This document shows positions 32,325 to 41,068 of a stretch of 64,000 bases of DNA, piece by piece. A model generated the notes under the pieces. It was not told where the DNA came from, made no database searches, and saw only the letters and a list, made by a program, of their open reading frames with translations. A program made the position numbers and the translations under genes. The first letter of the stretch is position 1; every line of letters starts with the position of its first letter. Source of the DNA: Actinomadura opuntiae (GTDB lineage: Bacteria > Actinomycetota > Actinomycetes > Streptosporangiales > Streptosporangiaceae); assembly GCF_030283205.1 (NCBI RefSeq), contig NZ_JASNWF010000016.1, positions 217,721-281,720 on the forward strand, read 5' to 3'.

Positions 32325-33494
32325 TCAGCCCAGCGACGCGTACGCGGCCTCCGCCAGCCGGAAGGCGCGCAGGTCGCCGGACAGCTGCTCGCCCATCCGG
32401 TTCGGCAGGTACGCCAGCGCCAGGCCCGCGTCGGGGTCGCCGAGCCCGATCGAACCGCCGGCGCCGGTGTGCCCGAACGCGCTCTCCCGCGCCGCCTTCG
32501 GGACGAAGAACGTCTGCGACGGGCGCATGAACCCGAGCCCGAAGGAGCTGTCCACGATCAGCGTCCGGTCCGGCCCGGACACCCGGCGGCGCATGCCCTC
32601 GCGCAGCGTGTCCGGACGCAGGATCCGCCCCGCCACCAGGTCGCGGTAGAACCCCGCGAACGCCGGCGCGGTCGCGAGCATCCCGGCGGACGGCCAGCCC
32701 GCCCGCAGCACCACCGGGTTGTTGTAGCCGCCCTTGCCCGGATGCGGGTTGTTCAGCGCCCGGTTCGTGGCGCTCTGCGGGTCGGTGTACGCCGCGGCGA
32801 GCCGCTTCAGCATGTCGTCGGCCGCGCTCTTCGGGCCGTCGGCCCCGCCGGAGACCCGGCCCTTGGCGGTCATCTTCGCGGCCCGCTCGATGACCGCGTC
32901 GGGTGCGCCGATCCACAGGTCACGGTCGCCGGCGAACTCCTGCTTCACGAACGCGCCGACCGCCTTGCCCGACAGCCGCCGGACGATCTCCCCGGCCAGC
33001 CACCCGTAGGTCAGCGCGTGGTAGCCGTGCGTCTCGCCCGGCGTCCACTCGGGTTTCTGCCCGGCGAGCAGGGCGGCGAGCGCTTCGGGGTCCGCCGCCT
33101 CCTCCGCCGACACCGGACGGTCGAACGCGGGCAATCCGGCCTGGTGCGACAGCAGGTGCGCGGCGGTCGCGCCGTCCTTGCCGTGCTCGCCGAACTCCGG
33201 CCACCACGCGGTGACGGGGCCGTCCACCTCGTAGGCGCCGCGCTCGGCGAGCAGCAGCGCCGCCGTGGCCGTCACCGCCTTGGTGCAGGAGAACCCGAAG
33301 CACGGCGTGTCGGCGGCCCACGCCCGTCCCGTCCGGTGGTCGGCGACGCCGCCCCACAGGTCCACGACCTTGTGGTCGCCCGCGTACACGGCGACGGCGG
33401 CGCCCAGTTCCCTTCCGTCGGCGAAGTTCTGCTCGAACACCTCGCGGACGGCGGCGAACGCCGGATCGCAGTGGCCCTGCACAGTGCTGCTCAT
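32325..33494 (-). CDS. serine hydrolase, beta-lactamase class C / EstB-like
   Basis: 389 residues from ATG at 33494. The SxxK motif is SCTK (about residues 69-72), the YxN-type motif is YHALTYGWLAGE, and the C-terminal HTGAGG replaces KTG. There is no signal peptide, so it is a cytosolic esterase-type member rather than a periplasmic beta-lactamase. Such enzymes hydrolyse esters or lactones. Confidence 0.88.
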   Translation of the reverse strand: MSSTVQGHCDPAFAAVREVFEQNFADGRELGAAVAVYAGDHKVVDLWGGVADHRTGRAWAADTPCFGFSCTKAVTATAALLLAERGAYEVDGPVTAWWPEFGEHGKDGATAAHLLSHQAGLPAFDRPVSAEEAADPEALAALLAGQKPEWTPGETHGYHALTYGWLAGEIVRRLSGKAVGAFVKQEFAGDRDLWIGAPDAVIERAAKMTAKGRVSGGADGPKSAADDMLKRLAAAYTDPQSATNRALNNPHPGKGGYNNPVVLRAGWPSAGMLATAPAFAGFYRDLVAGRILRPDTLREGMRRRVSGPDRTLIVDSSFGLGFMRPSQTFFVPKAARESAFGHTGAGGSIGLGDPDAGLALAYLPNRMGEQLSGDLRAFRLAEAAYASLG

Positions 33495-33574
33495 GCCCGG
33501 TCCTCTCAACGGGGGTTTCTAGAATCATGCTCGAAGATTCCAGAGACCGGGCAGCCGCCCCCTCCTTCAGCGCG

Positions 33575-33859
33575 TCACCAGTGGTCGCGGTGCACGACGT
33601 CGTCGAACGCCCGCCGCGCCGGATTCCGCACGGGCTTCAGCGGACGCCCCGCCGGATACCCGAGCGCGACCAGGTACGCGCAGAACCGGTCGTCCGGCAG
33701 GCCGAGGACGCGGCGCGCCACCGCCTGGTCCATCACGGTCGCGTGCCCGCTGCCGATCCCGAGGTCGACGGCCGCGAGCATGATGCTCAGCATCGCCTGC
33801 CCCAGGTCGAACCGCGCGGTCTCGCGCTCGCCGGGGTCTCCACGCCGGTGCGCTACCCG
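33575..33859 (-). pseudogene. nitroreductase, 5'-truncated
   Basis: The frame read as ETARFDLGQAMLSIMLAAVD, GIGSGHATVMDQ, GLPDDRFCAYLVALGYPAG and VRNPARRAFDDVVHRDHW is the C-terminal half of a nitroreductase-family protein. The N-terminal half (FMN-binding arginines) is absent; homology stops near 33860, next to the stop of the SMP-30 gene at 33885. ATG 33793 could still be read but would give a non-functional 72-residue product. Confidence 0.7.
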
Positions 33860-33884
33860 CCCCCCACTTCGGGAAACGGCGGGA

Positions 33885-34727
33885 TCAGGGCCACCCCGCG
33901 CCGGGGACCCCGACGTCGGCGGCCAGGAGCCGGCCGCTTCCCGGGCGCACCGGTTCCGGCTCGGTCATGCCCTGCCATTGCGCCGCCGTGACGAACAGCG
34001 TCGTCCCGTCGGACCCGCCCAGCACACAGGCGAACGCGCCGCGGTCGAACTCGACCGTGTCCAGGACCTCGCCGCCCTCGGCGACGCGTACGCACCTCTT
34101 GTGGGGAACGTCCGCGTACCAGGCGGCTCCCTCCGCGTCGAGGCATATGCCGTCCGGCGTCCCGTCGCCCAGGTTGGCCCAGACGCGCCGGTCCGACAGC
34201 CCCCCGTCCGCGCCGATCGCGAAGGCCACCAGCTCGCCGCGGTACGAGTCTGCGACGATCAGCGTGGAGCCGTCCGGGGTCACGGCCATCCCGTTCGGGA
34301 ACGCGATGTCGTCGGCCACCTCCCGGACCGTCCCGTCGGCCGCCGCCAGGAACACCGAACCGGGCTTGAACTCCTCCCCGGCCATCGCGTTGAACCCGGG
34401 ACGGTTGACGTAGGCGTTGCCGCGGCCGTCCACCACGATGTCGTTCCACCCCGCCCGTCCCAGCTCCAAGTGCACGACCGGCGACCCGCCGCCCTCCAGG
34501 CGCAGCAGCCGCCCGCCCGGAGAGTCGACGATCACCAGCCCGCCGTCCGGAAGGAACGCCGTGCACAGTGGCAGCGACTCCACCCGCGCGACCGCCTCGC
34601 CGCCCCCGTCCGGATCCGCGGCGATGACCTCACCGGCCGACCAGTCGGAGAAGTAGACCCGCCCGTCACACCACCGCGGCGACTCCACCAACCCCCGGCC
34701 CTCGACCACCGTCCGAATCTCGGCCAT
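33885..34727 (-). CDS. SMP-30/gluconolactonase-family protein
   Basis: 280 residues from ATG at 34727 with GGGGGTGA upstream. A six-bladed propeller pattern: GLVESPRWCDGRVYFSDW (metal Glu), GWNDIVVDGRGNAYVN (Asn-Asp), FPNGMAVTPDGSTLIVADSY, GTPDGICLDAEGAAWYADV (Asp). These are the divalent-metal ligands of the family, which hydrolyses lactones. Substrate unknown. It has cut into the nitroreductase remnant downstream. Confidence 0.9.
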   Translation of the reverse strand: MAEIRTVVEGRGLVESPRWCDGRVYFSDWSAGEVIAADPDGGGEAVARVESLPLCTAFLPDGGLVIVDSPGGRLLRLEGGGSPVVHLELGRAGWNDIVVDGRGNAYVNRPGFNAMAGEEFKPGSVFLAAADGTVREVADDIAFPNGMAVTPDGSTLIVADSYRGELVAFAIGADGGLSDRRVWANLGDGTPDGICLDAEGAAWYADVPHKRCVRVAEGGEVLDTVEFDRGAFACVLGGSDGTTLFVTAAQWQGMTEPEPVRPGSGRLLAADVGVPGAGWP

Positions 34728-34835
34728 GCTCGGTCACCCCCATGCTTCGAGACCGGCCCGGCACCGGCCTTCACCCCCTATACGAAGGAGCCTCGCCGGG
34801 ATCGACATCCTTGCGGTGGCGATTCCGGCAGCCCG

Positions 34836-34876
34836 CAAAACAAGAGCGCCCGGATCCGCGGAGGATCCGGGCGCTC
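34836..34876 (-). terminator. terminator of the lysyltransferase gene
   Basis: Perfect 14-bp stem (34844-34857 with 34863-34876), 5-nt loop, followed on this strand by TTGTTTTGC. It lies 13 nt after the stop. Confidence 0.85.
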
Positions 34877-34889
34877 GAGAGACACGGGG

Positions 34890-36548
34890 TCAGTAGCGGC
34901 TGTAGTGGTGGGCTGGTTCGGTTACGGGTTCCTCCGTGGCGGGCGCGGGCTTGGTGCGGCCGAACTCCAGGGTCAGCAGCGCCGCCGCCAGCCACACGAT
35001 GTCGAACCAGGACCGGAAGACGATGCTGCGCGGCTTGTAGGCGGGGCGGAACTTCTTGTCGAACAGGTACAGCGACTCGACCGCGATCAGCGGGTCGAGC
35101 AGGTGCAGCGCCTGGTAGCCGGCCTTCTCCAGGGCGCGCCGCTCCTCGGAGTCCAGCAGCTCGCGGAAGGCCGCGAAGTTCAGCGAGACGAGCGCGTGGC
35201 CCTGCTCGCGGGCGTAGTCGATCATCTCGACGATCAGCCGCTCGTTGACGCCGTTGGGGCCGCCGGGGGCGCGGCGCATCGCGTCGAGGCTGATGCCCTC
35301 GCCGGCGGTCACGTAGCGCTGGAAGGCGATCGGCCTCTTGTCCTCGTCGTAGGCGATGGCGACGACCGCCCCCGGGTGGTAGCCGGTGAGCAGCTCGTCG
35401 AGGTTCATCGAGAAGCCGCGCTCGGCCGCGCCGCCGAGCGAGCGCGACGCCACGTCCAGCAGCGCGGCGCGCAGGGCGGGGGACAGCTCGCGCTCGGGCA
35501 CGATCTCGGTGGTGACGCCGGCGTTGGCGGTCCGCTTGACGGCCTGCCGGACGTTGCGCATCTGCCGGCCCGACAGGGTGAACTCCTCCGGCCGGACGAC
35601 GACCTCGTCGCCGAAGCCGAACGAGCGCAGCGGGCCCCATTCCGGCAGCAGGTCGGCGCTCGCGCCGAGCACCGCGGGGCGCCAGCCGGTCGTCCGGCAC
35701 AGCGTGAGGAACTCCTGGATCGCCGCGGCGTGCGACCTCGGGTCGCCGACGGGGTCGCCGCCCGCCACCGCGACGCCGAACAGCACCCGGTAGCCGATCG
35801 CGGCGCGCCCGTCCGGGCTGAAAACGTAGGCCTTGTCGCGGCGCAGCGCGAACGGGGCCAGGGTGTCCGAGCCGGGGTGCGCGACCAGGCCGGCGACGCG
35901 GCGCCGCTCGTCCTCGTCGCCGGGCGGCGGCGCCGGGTCGGGCGCGAGCAGCGTCATCACCAGCGCGAGGAGCCCGACCGCGCCGGCCAGCCCGAGGGCC
36001 CCGGGCAGCCAGGACGCGCCGTCGATGCGCGCGCCGGTGGCGCCGAGCCCGCTCGCCACGACCTGCACGGACCGGACGGACACGCCGCCGACCAGCAGCG
36101 ACCCGGCCACCGCGCCGATGACCAGCACCGCGCCGGTCTTCACCGCGGTGCGGACCCGGTCGGGGTGCGGGCGGACGGGGAACCGGTCGCGCTCCAGCCA
36201 GAGCCCGACCAGCACGGCCGCCAGCAGCGGTACCCGCCACAGCGCGTCGTCCCCCGCGACGACGGCGAGCAGCCCCAGGACCACGAGCGTGACCAGGCCG
36301 TACCAGGCCGCCCGGCGGCGCAGCACGACGCCGCGCGCCACCAGCAGCAGCACCAGCGCCAGCGACACCGCGTGCGCGGGCGCCAGCGGCGTTCCGGTCA
36401 CCACCTGCGAGAGCCGGTCGAGCCAGTGCGGTGCCCGCGCCACGGAGGGCACGGCGATCAGTACGGCGACCAGCGCCGCGACGAGCGCCAGCGGCCAGAC
36501 GGGGTGCGCCTGGCCGTCCGGCCGCTCGGCCGACTTCGCTGCATACAC
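34890..36548 (-). CDS. phosphatidylglycerol lysyltransferase-like (DUF2156) membrane protein
   Basis: 552 residues from GTG at 36548, chosen because GGAGG lies 7 nt upstream. Five to six TM segments occupy residues 15-225. The C-terminal 320 residues are the DUF2156 acyl-tRNA transferase domain (MprF/LysX type): VAGGDPVGDP, GRQMRNVRQAVKR, GFSMNLDELL, MRRAPGGPNGVNERLI, VSLNFAAFRELL, YLFDKKFRPAYKPR. The family transfers an amino acid from tRNA to phosphatidylglycerol, altering surface charge. It is shorter than MprF, so the flippase half may be elsewhere. Confidence 0.9.
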   Translation of the reverse strand: MYAAKSAERPDGQAHPVWPLALVAALVAVLIAVPSVARAPHWLDRLSQVVTGTPLAPAHAVSLALVLLLVARGVVLRRRAAWYGLVTLVVLGLLAVVAGDDALWRVPLLAAVLVGLWLERDRFPVRPHPDRVRTAVKTGAVLVIGAVAGSLLVGGVSVRSVQVVASGLGATGARIDGASWLPGALGLAGAVGLLALVMTLLAPDPAPPPGDEDERRRVAGLVAHPGSDTLAPFALRRDKAYVFSPDGRAAIGYRVLFGVAVAGGDPVGDPRSHAAAIQEFLTLCRTTGWRPAVLGASADLLPEWGPLRSFGFGDEVVVRPEEFTLSGRQMRNVRQAVKRTANAGVTTEIVPERELSPALRAALLDVASRSLGGAAERGFSMNLDELLTGYHPGAVVAIAYDEDKRPIAFQRYVTAGEGISLDAMRRAPGGPNGVNERLIVEMIDYAREQGHALVSLNFAAFRELLDSEERRALEKAGYQALHLLDPLIAVESLYLFDKKFRPAYKPRSIVFRSWFDIVWLAAALLTLEFGRTKPAPATEEPVTEPAHHYSRY

Positions 36549-36727
36549 GAGGACACCTCCGCAGAGCCCCAACCATGATCCTTTGGAACTCATTCCCCGG
36601 ATCGGACGTTATCTTTGGCCGCTCATGGTCAGCGTCGTCCGGACACCTCCTTTGACGCCGCGCCCGCCGCGTCCGCCGATCCCGTCCTTCGCAACGGCCG
36701 TACCCGGCCACCGGGTGGGAAACTGGT

Positions 36728-36740
36728 TAGTCTCGTGGGG
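36728..36740 (+). promoter_or_regulatory. -10 box of the flavodoxin gene, leaderless
   Basis: TAGTCT at 36728-36733, seven bases before GTG 36741; a GTG at 36735 is the alternative start. Confidence 0.45.
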
Positions 36741-37196
36741 GTGAAGAGGCTCCTGCTCGTCCACCACACGCCCTCGCCGTCCGTCCAGGCGATGGTCGAG
36801 GCGGTGCGCGCCGGGGCGCGCACGGACGAGATCGAGGGGGTGGAGGTCGTGTCCCGTCCGGCGCTGACCGCCTCCGCCGTGGACGTCCTCGAGGCGGACG
36901 GCTACCTCCTCGGCTCCCCTGTGAACCTCGGCTACCTCTCCGGGGCGCTCAAGCACTTCTTCGACCAGGTTTATTACCCGTGCCTGGAGGAGACAATCCG
37001 CCGCCCGTTCGGGGCCTTCCTCCACGGCAACAACGACGCGGCCGGGGCGCTGCGCGCGCTGGAGTCCATCACGACCGGGCTGAAGTGGAAGGCCGTCCAG
37101 CCGCCCGTGGTGGTGACGGGGGAGCCGGGCAAGGCCGACCTGGAGGCGTGCTGGGAGCTCGGCGCGGTCGTCGCCGCCGAGCTCGGGACGGTTTGA
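36741..37196 (+). CDS. flavodoxin-like NAD(P)H-dependent oxidoreductase
   Basis: 151 residues from GTG 36741. Flavodoxin fold: KRLLLVHHTPSPSVQAM (FMN phosphate loop), DGYLLGSPVNLGYLSGALKHFFD (second FMN contact), RPFGAFLHGNNDAAGALRALESI. Small FMN protein of the WrbA/MdaB class; partner unknown. It is followed 28 nt later by the Dabb gene. Confidence 0.87.
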   Translation: MKRLLLVHHTPSPSVQAMVEAVRAGARTDEIEGVEVVSRPALTASAVDVLEADGYLLGSPVNLGYLSGALKHFFDQVYYPCLEETIRRPFGAFLHGNNDAAGALRALESITTGLKWKAVQPPVVVTGEPGKADLEACWELGAVVAAELGTV

Positions 37197-37224
37197 GCCC
37201 GCCGTTCCTCGGTAGCGTGCCCGC

Positions 37225-37524
37225 ATGAGCGGATTCCGTCACGTGGCGATGTTCAGGTGGGCCGAGGGCACGACGATCGGCCAGCAGGAGGAGGTCGCGG
37301 AGCGGCTGCGCGAGCTGACCGGGGTCATCCCGCAGATCCGCGGGTACAGCGTCGGCCTCGACGCGGGCGTGGACCCGGGGACCTACGAGTTCGTCGTGGT
37401 CGCGGACTTCGCGGGCAAGGACGACTACCTGGCGTACCGCGACCATCCGGCGCACCGCGCGGTGGTCGAGGAGTTCGTGGCGCCGATCGCCGCGGAGCGG
37501 GCGGCCATCCAGTACGAGACCTGA
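37225..37524 (+). CDS. Dabb (stress-responsive alpha/beta-barrel) protein
   Basis: 99 residues from ATG 37225, six bases after a TAGCGT -10 box (37213-37218), so it has its own leaderless promoter. Family signatures: FRHVAMFRWAEGT (strand 1 with His) and FVVVADFAGKDDYLAYRDHPAHRAVVEEFVAP (the Dabb core). Forms dimeric ferredoxin-like barrels; roles range from stress response to polyketide cyclisation. Confidence 0.9.
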   Translation: MSGFRHVAMFRWAEGTTIGQQEEVAERLRELTGVIPQIRGYSVGLDAGVDPGTYEFVVVADFAGKDDYLAYRDHPAHRAVVEEFVAPIAAERAAIQYET

Positions 37525-37582
37525 CGCGGGCCCGCCGGGGGCGCGGGCCGGCGATGTGCGCCGTACCACACGACGCTTACCG

Positions 37583-37620
37583 AGCAAGCGCTTGTGTCAG
37601 AGCACTTTTCGGGTTAGTTT
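37583..37620 (+). promoter_or_regulatory. promoter overlapped by a KstR2-type operator
   Basis: -35 TTGTGT (37592-37597), 17-nt spacer, -10 TAGTTT (37615-37620). The palindrome CAAGCGCTTG (37585-37594, in AGCAAGCGCTTGTG) overlaps the -35. The same core occurs beside the KstR2-like gene at 41799-41808. Confidence 0.6.
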
Positions 37621-37630
37621 CACACAACGC

Positions 37631-37664
37631 CCGCCGGGAACGGATCGCGCCCCGTTCCCGGCGG
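37631..37664 (+). terminator. hairpin at the 5' end of the transcript from 37627
   Basis: Perfect 13-bp stem (37631-37643 with 37652-37664), 8-nt loop, starting about 4 nt after the predicted transcription start. No T run. It could end the Dabb transcript, stabilise the next mRNA's 5' end, or attenuate it. Confidence 0.5.
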
Positions 37665-37802
37665 ACGGCCTACTCCCTGCTTCCCTTTCCCCGCGCGGCG
37701 CCCTCGTGGGAACGGTCCGATTCCGCCCGAGGCCCCGGATCGTCGTACGGTTGCGCCGTCGGATCCGGGCCGCCGCGGCCCGGCGGACCCGGGGGAGCAG
37801 GC

Positions 37803-38477
37803 GTGATCACAGTGCTGCTGGCCGACGACCAGTCGCTGGTGCGGGCCGGCTTCCGGATGCTGCTGTCCGGCGAGGACGGCATCCAGGTCGTGGGGGAGGC
37901 CGAGGACGGCGACGCCGCGGTGGACCTGGCCCGCCGGCTGCGGCCCGACGTGGTCCTGATGGACCTGCGGATGCCCGGCACGGACGGGCTCGCCGCCACC
38001 CGCCGGATCGCCTCCGACCCCGCGCTCGACGACGTGCGCGTCCTCGCCCTCACCACCTACACCGACGACGAGCACATCTACCTGGCGCTGCGCGCGGGCG
38101 CGGCGGGGTTCCTGGTCAAGGACATGGAACCGGCCGAGCTGGTGAACGCCGTCCGGGTGGTGGCGGGCGGCGAGTCGCTGCTGGCCCCCGCCGTCACCCG
38201 CGCGGTCATCGAGGGGTTCGTCGGCGGACGCCCCGAACCCGCCCCCGCGGCCCTCGGCCGGCTGGAGGTCCTCACCGGCCGCGAGCGGGAGGTGGTGCGG
38301 CTGGTCGGGCGCGGGCTGTCCAACGCCGAGATCGCCGAGGCGCTCGCGATGAGCCCGCTCACCGCCAAGACGCACGTCAGCCGGGCCATGAGCAAGCTCG
38401 GCGTGCGCGACCGGGCCCGGCTGGTGGTGCTCGCCTACGAGTCGGGGCTGGTCATCCCAGGGTCCGCCGGCTCATGA
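37803..38477 (+). CDS. NarL/LuxR-family response regulator
   Basis: 224 residues from GTG 37803 with GGGGGAG upstream. Receiver domain: LLADDQSLVRAGFRM (acidic pair), VVLMDLRMPGTDG (phospho-Asp), ALTTYTDD (Thr), FLVKDM (Lys). C-terminal LuxR HTH: LTGREREVVRLVGRGLSNAEIAEALAMSPLTAKTHVSRAMSKLGVRDRARLV. No kinase gene is adjacent, so it is an orphan here. Its promoter may be the one at 37592 under a KstR2-type site. Its 3' end overlaps the antisense small gene. Confidence 0.93.
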   Translation: MITVLLADDQSLVRAGFRMLLSGEDGIQVVGEAEDGDAAVDLARRLRPDVVLMDLRMPGTDGLAATRRIASDPALDDVRVLALTTYTDDEHIYLALRAGAAGFLVKDMEPAELVNAVRVVAGGESLLAPAVTRAVIEGFVGGRPEPAPAALGRLEVLTGREREVVRLVGRGLSNAEIAEALAMSPLTAKTHVSRAMSKLGVRDRARLVVLAYESGLVIPGSAGS

Positions 38478-38679
38478 TCTCGTCGCGGAGCTGCTGGGGG
38501 GTGGGGGCCTCCAGCAGCCGCGGCCCGTCGCGCAGCGGGACCATGGCCCACCAGGAGCCGGTGGCCTTGCCGTACCAGACCCGTACCCCCGGGAACTGCT
38601 CCTGCAGTCCGCGCGCCGTGGCGGCGCGCATGGCCGCCGGCGTCGGCTCGTCACGGCCGGCGCCCTGTGGAGCCGTCAT
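38452..38679 (-). CDS. conserved small protein of unknown function
   Basis: 75 residues from ATG at 38679 with GGGGGGAGGG upstream. Motif FPGVRVWYGKATGSWWAMVP is typical of a small actinobacterial family without known function; C-terminal LRDEIMSRR. The last 26 nt overlap the response-regulator gene on the other strand. Confidence 0.72.
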   Translation of the reverse strand: MTAPQGAGRDEPTPAAMRAATARGLQEQFPGVRVWYGKATGSWWAMVPLRDGPRLLEAPTPQQLRDEIMSRRTLG

Positions 38680-38941
38680 GCCGCCCTCCCCCCGATGATC
38701 TCCTCGGTAACAGCGTCCCCACGGGCCAATGCGTCACCCCTACTCGGCAAATTGGGACTAAGCACACTATGGAGGTTCGGCGCCCCCAACGGTGGGATAC
38801 CGCGCCGGATGTACTCCAGCGGAAGTAGCGGGCCGCCATGATGCCGCCGCACGTCCGACGACCCGGGCGGGGTGCGGGAGCCACGATTCGGGGAACGACA
38901 CGTTCTCTCTCTACCCGCGGGCTCCCGCGAAGGTGGTTCCC

Positions 38942-41068
38942 ATGAAACTGGCCAGGCTCGCCCGGGTCTGCTTCCGCAGGCGGCGGCTCGTCGTCGTCGC
39001 CTGGATCGTCGGGGCGCTCGCCGTCCTCGTCCTCGGCTACGGCTTCGCCGCCAAACCGCTCAACGACTTCGGCGGCGGCTCGTCCCAGTCGGCGACCGCC
39101 AAGAAGCTGCTGGACGAGCACTTCCCCAAGCGCAGCGGCGACACGATCACGCTCGCCGTGCGGGCGGACGCCGGCGTGCGCTCGCCCGACGTGCAGGCCC
39201 GCGTCACCAAGGCGATCGACCGGCTCGCCAAGACGCCGCACGTCGCCTCGGTGACCTCGCCCTACGAGGTGCCCGGGCAGATCTCCAAGGACGGCCGGAC
39301 GGCGTTCGCGACCGCGAACCTCGACGTCCCCACCGACGACGTGCCGACCTCCGACGTCACCAAGCTCATCGACGACGTGCGCAGCGACTCCGGGCCGATC
39401 CGGATCGAACTCGGCGGCGCGGCGATCGACAACGCCGAGACCGCGGGCGGCGGATCGTCGGAGGGCATCGGCGTGCTCGCCGCCGTCATCATCCTGCTGG
39501 TCGCGTTCGGTTCGGTGCTGGCGATGGGGCTGCCGATCGTCACCGCGCTGCTCGGCATCGGCTCCGGGCTCGGGCTCATCGCGCTGATCGCGCACCTGCT
39601 GCCCGCGCCGTCGTTCGGGCCGATCGTCGCCGCGCTCATCGGCATCGGCGTCGGCATCGACTACGCGCTGTTCATCGTCACCCGCTACCGGGAGGAACTC
39701 GGCGCCGGCAAGGAGCCGGAGGAGGCGACCGTCACCGCCCTCACCACCGCCGGGCGCGCCGTGCTGTTCGCCGGCAGCACCGTCGTGATCGCGCTCATGG
39801 GCCTGTTCGTCATGCAGCAGAAGCTGTTCAACGCCGTCGCCGTCGCGGCCGGCGTGGCGGTGCTGATGACGATGCTCGCCTCCGTCACGCTGCTGCCCGC
39901 GCTGCTCGGCTTCACCGGGCGCGCCATCGACCGGCTGCGCGTGCCGGGGCTCGGCCGGGCCCGCCGCCCGCTCGCCGAACGCTGGGCCCGGATCGTCCAG
40001 CGGCACCCCGTCCTCACCGGGCTGGCCGCCTCCGCGCTGCTGCTCGTGCTCGCGGTGCCGGCGCTGTCGATGCGGCTCAGCCTGCCCGACTCCAGCACCC
40101 AGGCGCACGACACCAGCGCCTACGCCGCGAACCAGATCATGGCCGAGGGCTTCGGCCCCGGCACCGCAGCGCCGCTGGTCATCGTCACCCGCGGCGGCGA
40201 CCCGGCGCCGGTCGCCGCGGCCGTCGGCGCCACGCGGGGGGTCGCGGCCGTCCAGCCGCCGCGCACCAGCCCCGACGGCGCCGTCTCGATGATCATGGCG
40301 TTCCCGACCACGGGCGCGCAGGACGAGGCGACCCCGCGACTGGTGCACCGGCTCCGCGACGACGTGCTGCCCGGCGTCACCGACGGGAAGGGCGTGCGGG
40401 CCTACGTCGGCGGCCAGAACGCGGCGTCCATCGACTTCGCCGACGACGTCCAGACCCGGCTGCCGTGGCTCATCGCGGTCGTCGTCGGGCTGTCGCTGGT
40501 GCTGCTGGTCGCGCTGGTCCGCTCGCTGACCGTGGCGCTGCAGGCCGCACTGATGAACCTGCTGTCGATCGCCGCCGCCTACGGGGTGCTGACCGCCGTC
40601 GTCCAGTGGGGCTGGGTGGGCAAGGCGCTCGGCTTCCCCACCTCGATGCCCGTCACCACCTGGGTGCCGCTGATGATGTTCCCGATCCTGTTCGGGCTGT
40701 CCATGGACTACGAGGTGTTCCTCGTGTCGCGGATCCGCGAGTCGCACGAGGCGGGCGTCCCGACCCGGGAGGCCGTCGCGCGCGGCCTGGCCGGCACCGC
40801 GCGCGTCATCACCGCCGCCGCGGCGATCATGGTGATGGTGTTCCTGTCGGTGCTGCTCGGCGCGAACGTCGCGGTCAAGCAGATCGGGCTCGGCCTCGGC
40901 GTCGCCATCCTGATCGACGCGACGGTCGTGCGGATGGTGCTCGTCCCGGCGCTGATGGAGCTGTTCGGCGAGCGGAACTGGTGGCTGCCCGGGCCGCTCG
41001 CCCGGCTGCTGCCGCGCCGCCGCCCCGAGGCCGCCGAGGCGCGCGCCGGGGTGCCGGTCCGGGGCTAG
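38942..41068 (+). CDS. MMPL/RND-family transporter
   Basis: 708 residues from ATG 38942. Twelve TM segments in two halves: TM1 near the N-terminus (VVVAWIVGALAVLVLGYGF), a 130-residue outer domain, TM2-6 (AAVIILLVAFGSVLAMGLPI...), TM7 (PVLTGLAASALLLVLAVPAL), a second outer domain, TM8-12. The MMPL proton-relay segment GIGVGIDYALFIVTRYRE and its counterpart GLSMDYEVFLVSRIRE are intact. Members export lipids or drugs driven by protons. The KstR2-like gene is convergent and overlaps its stop through a shared CTAG. Confidence 0.93.
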   Translation: MKLARLARVCFRRRRLVVVAWIVGALAVLVLGYGFAAKPLNDFGGGSSQSATAKKLLDEHFPKRSGDTITLAVRADAGVRSPDVQARVTKAIDRLAKTPHVASVTSPYEVPGQISKDGRTAFATANLDVPTDDVPTSDVTKLIDDVRSDSGPIRIELGGAAIDNAETAGGGSSEGIGVLAAVIILLVAFGSVLAMGLPIVTALLGIGSGLGLIALIAHLLPAPSFGPIVAALIGIGVGIDYALFIVTRYREELGAGKEPEEATVTALTTAGRAVLFAGSTVVIALMGLFVMQQKLFNAVAVAAGVAVLMTMLASVTLLPALLGFTGRAIDRLRVPGLGRARRPLAERWARIVQRHPVLTGLAASALLLVLAVPALSMRLSLPDSSTQAHDTSAYAANQIMAEGFGPGTAAPLVIVTRGGDPAPVAAAVGATRGVAAVQPPRTSPDGAVSMIMAFPTTGAQDEATPRLVHRLRDDVLPGVTDGKGVRAYVGGQNAASIDFADDVQTRLPWLIAVVVGLSLVLLVALVRSLTVALQAALMNLLSIAAAYGVLTAVVQWGWVGKALGFPTSMPVTTWVPLMMFPILFGLSMDYEVFLVSRIRESHEAGVPTREAVARGLAGTARVITAAAAIMVMVFLSVLLGANVAVKQIGLGLGVAILIDATVVRMVLVPALMELFGERNWWLPGPLARLLPRRRPEAAEARAGVPVRG

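Noticed and set aside
32325..33494. Antibiotic-resistance beta-lactamase
   Set aside because: There is no signal peptide and the KTG motif is replaced by HTG; the pattern fits cytosolic EstB-like esterases.
32469..36578. Very long open frames opposite or across real genes (also 1814-4681, 19816-22521, 38651-41260, 42444-44897)
   Set aside because: They are GC-rich shadow frames, dominated by Arg, Ala, Pro and Gly, lie antisense or out of frame to genes with clear families, and lack ribosome sites.
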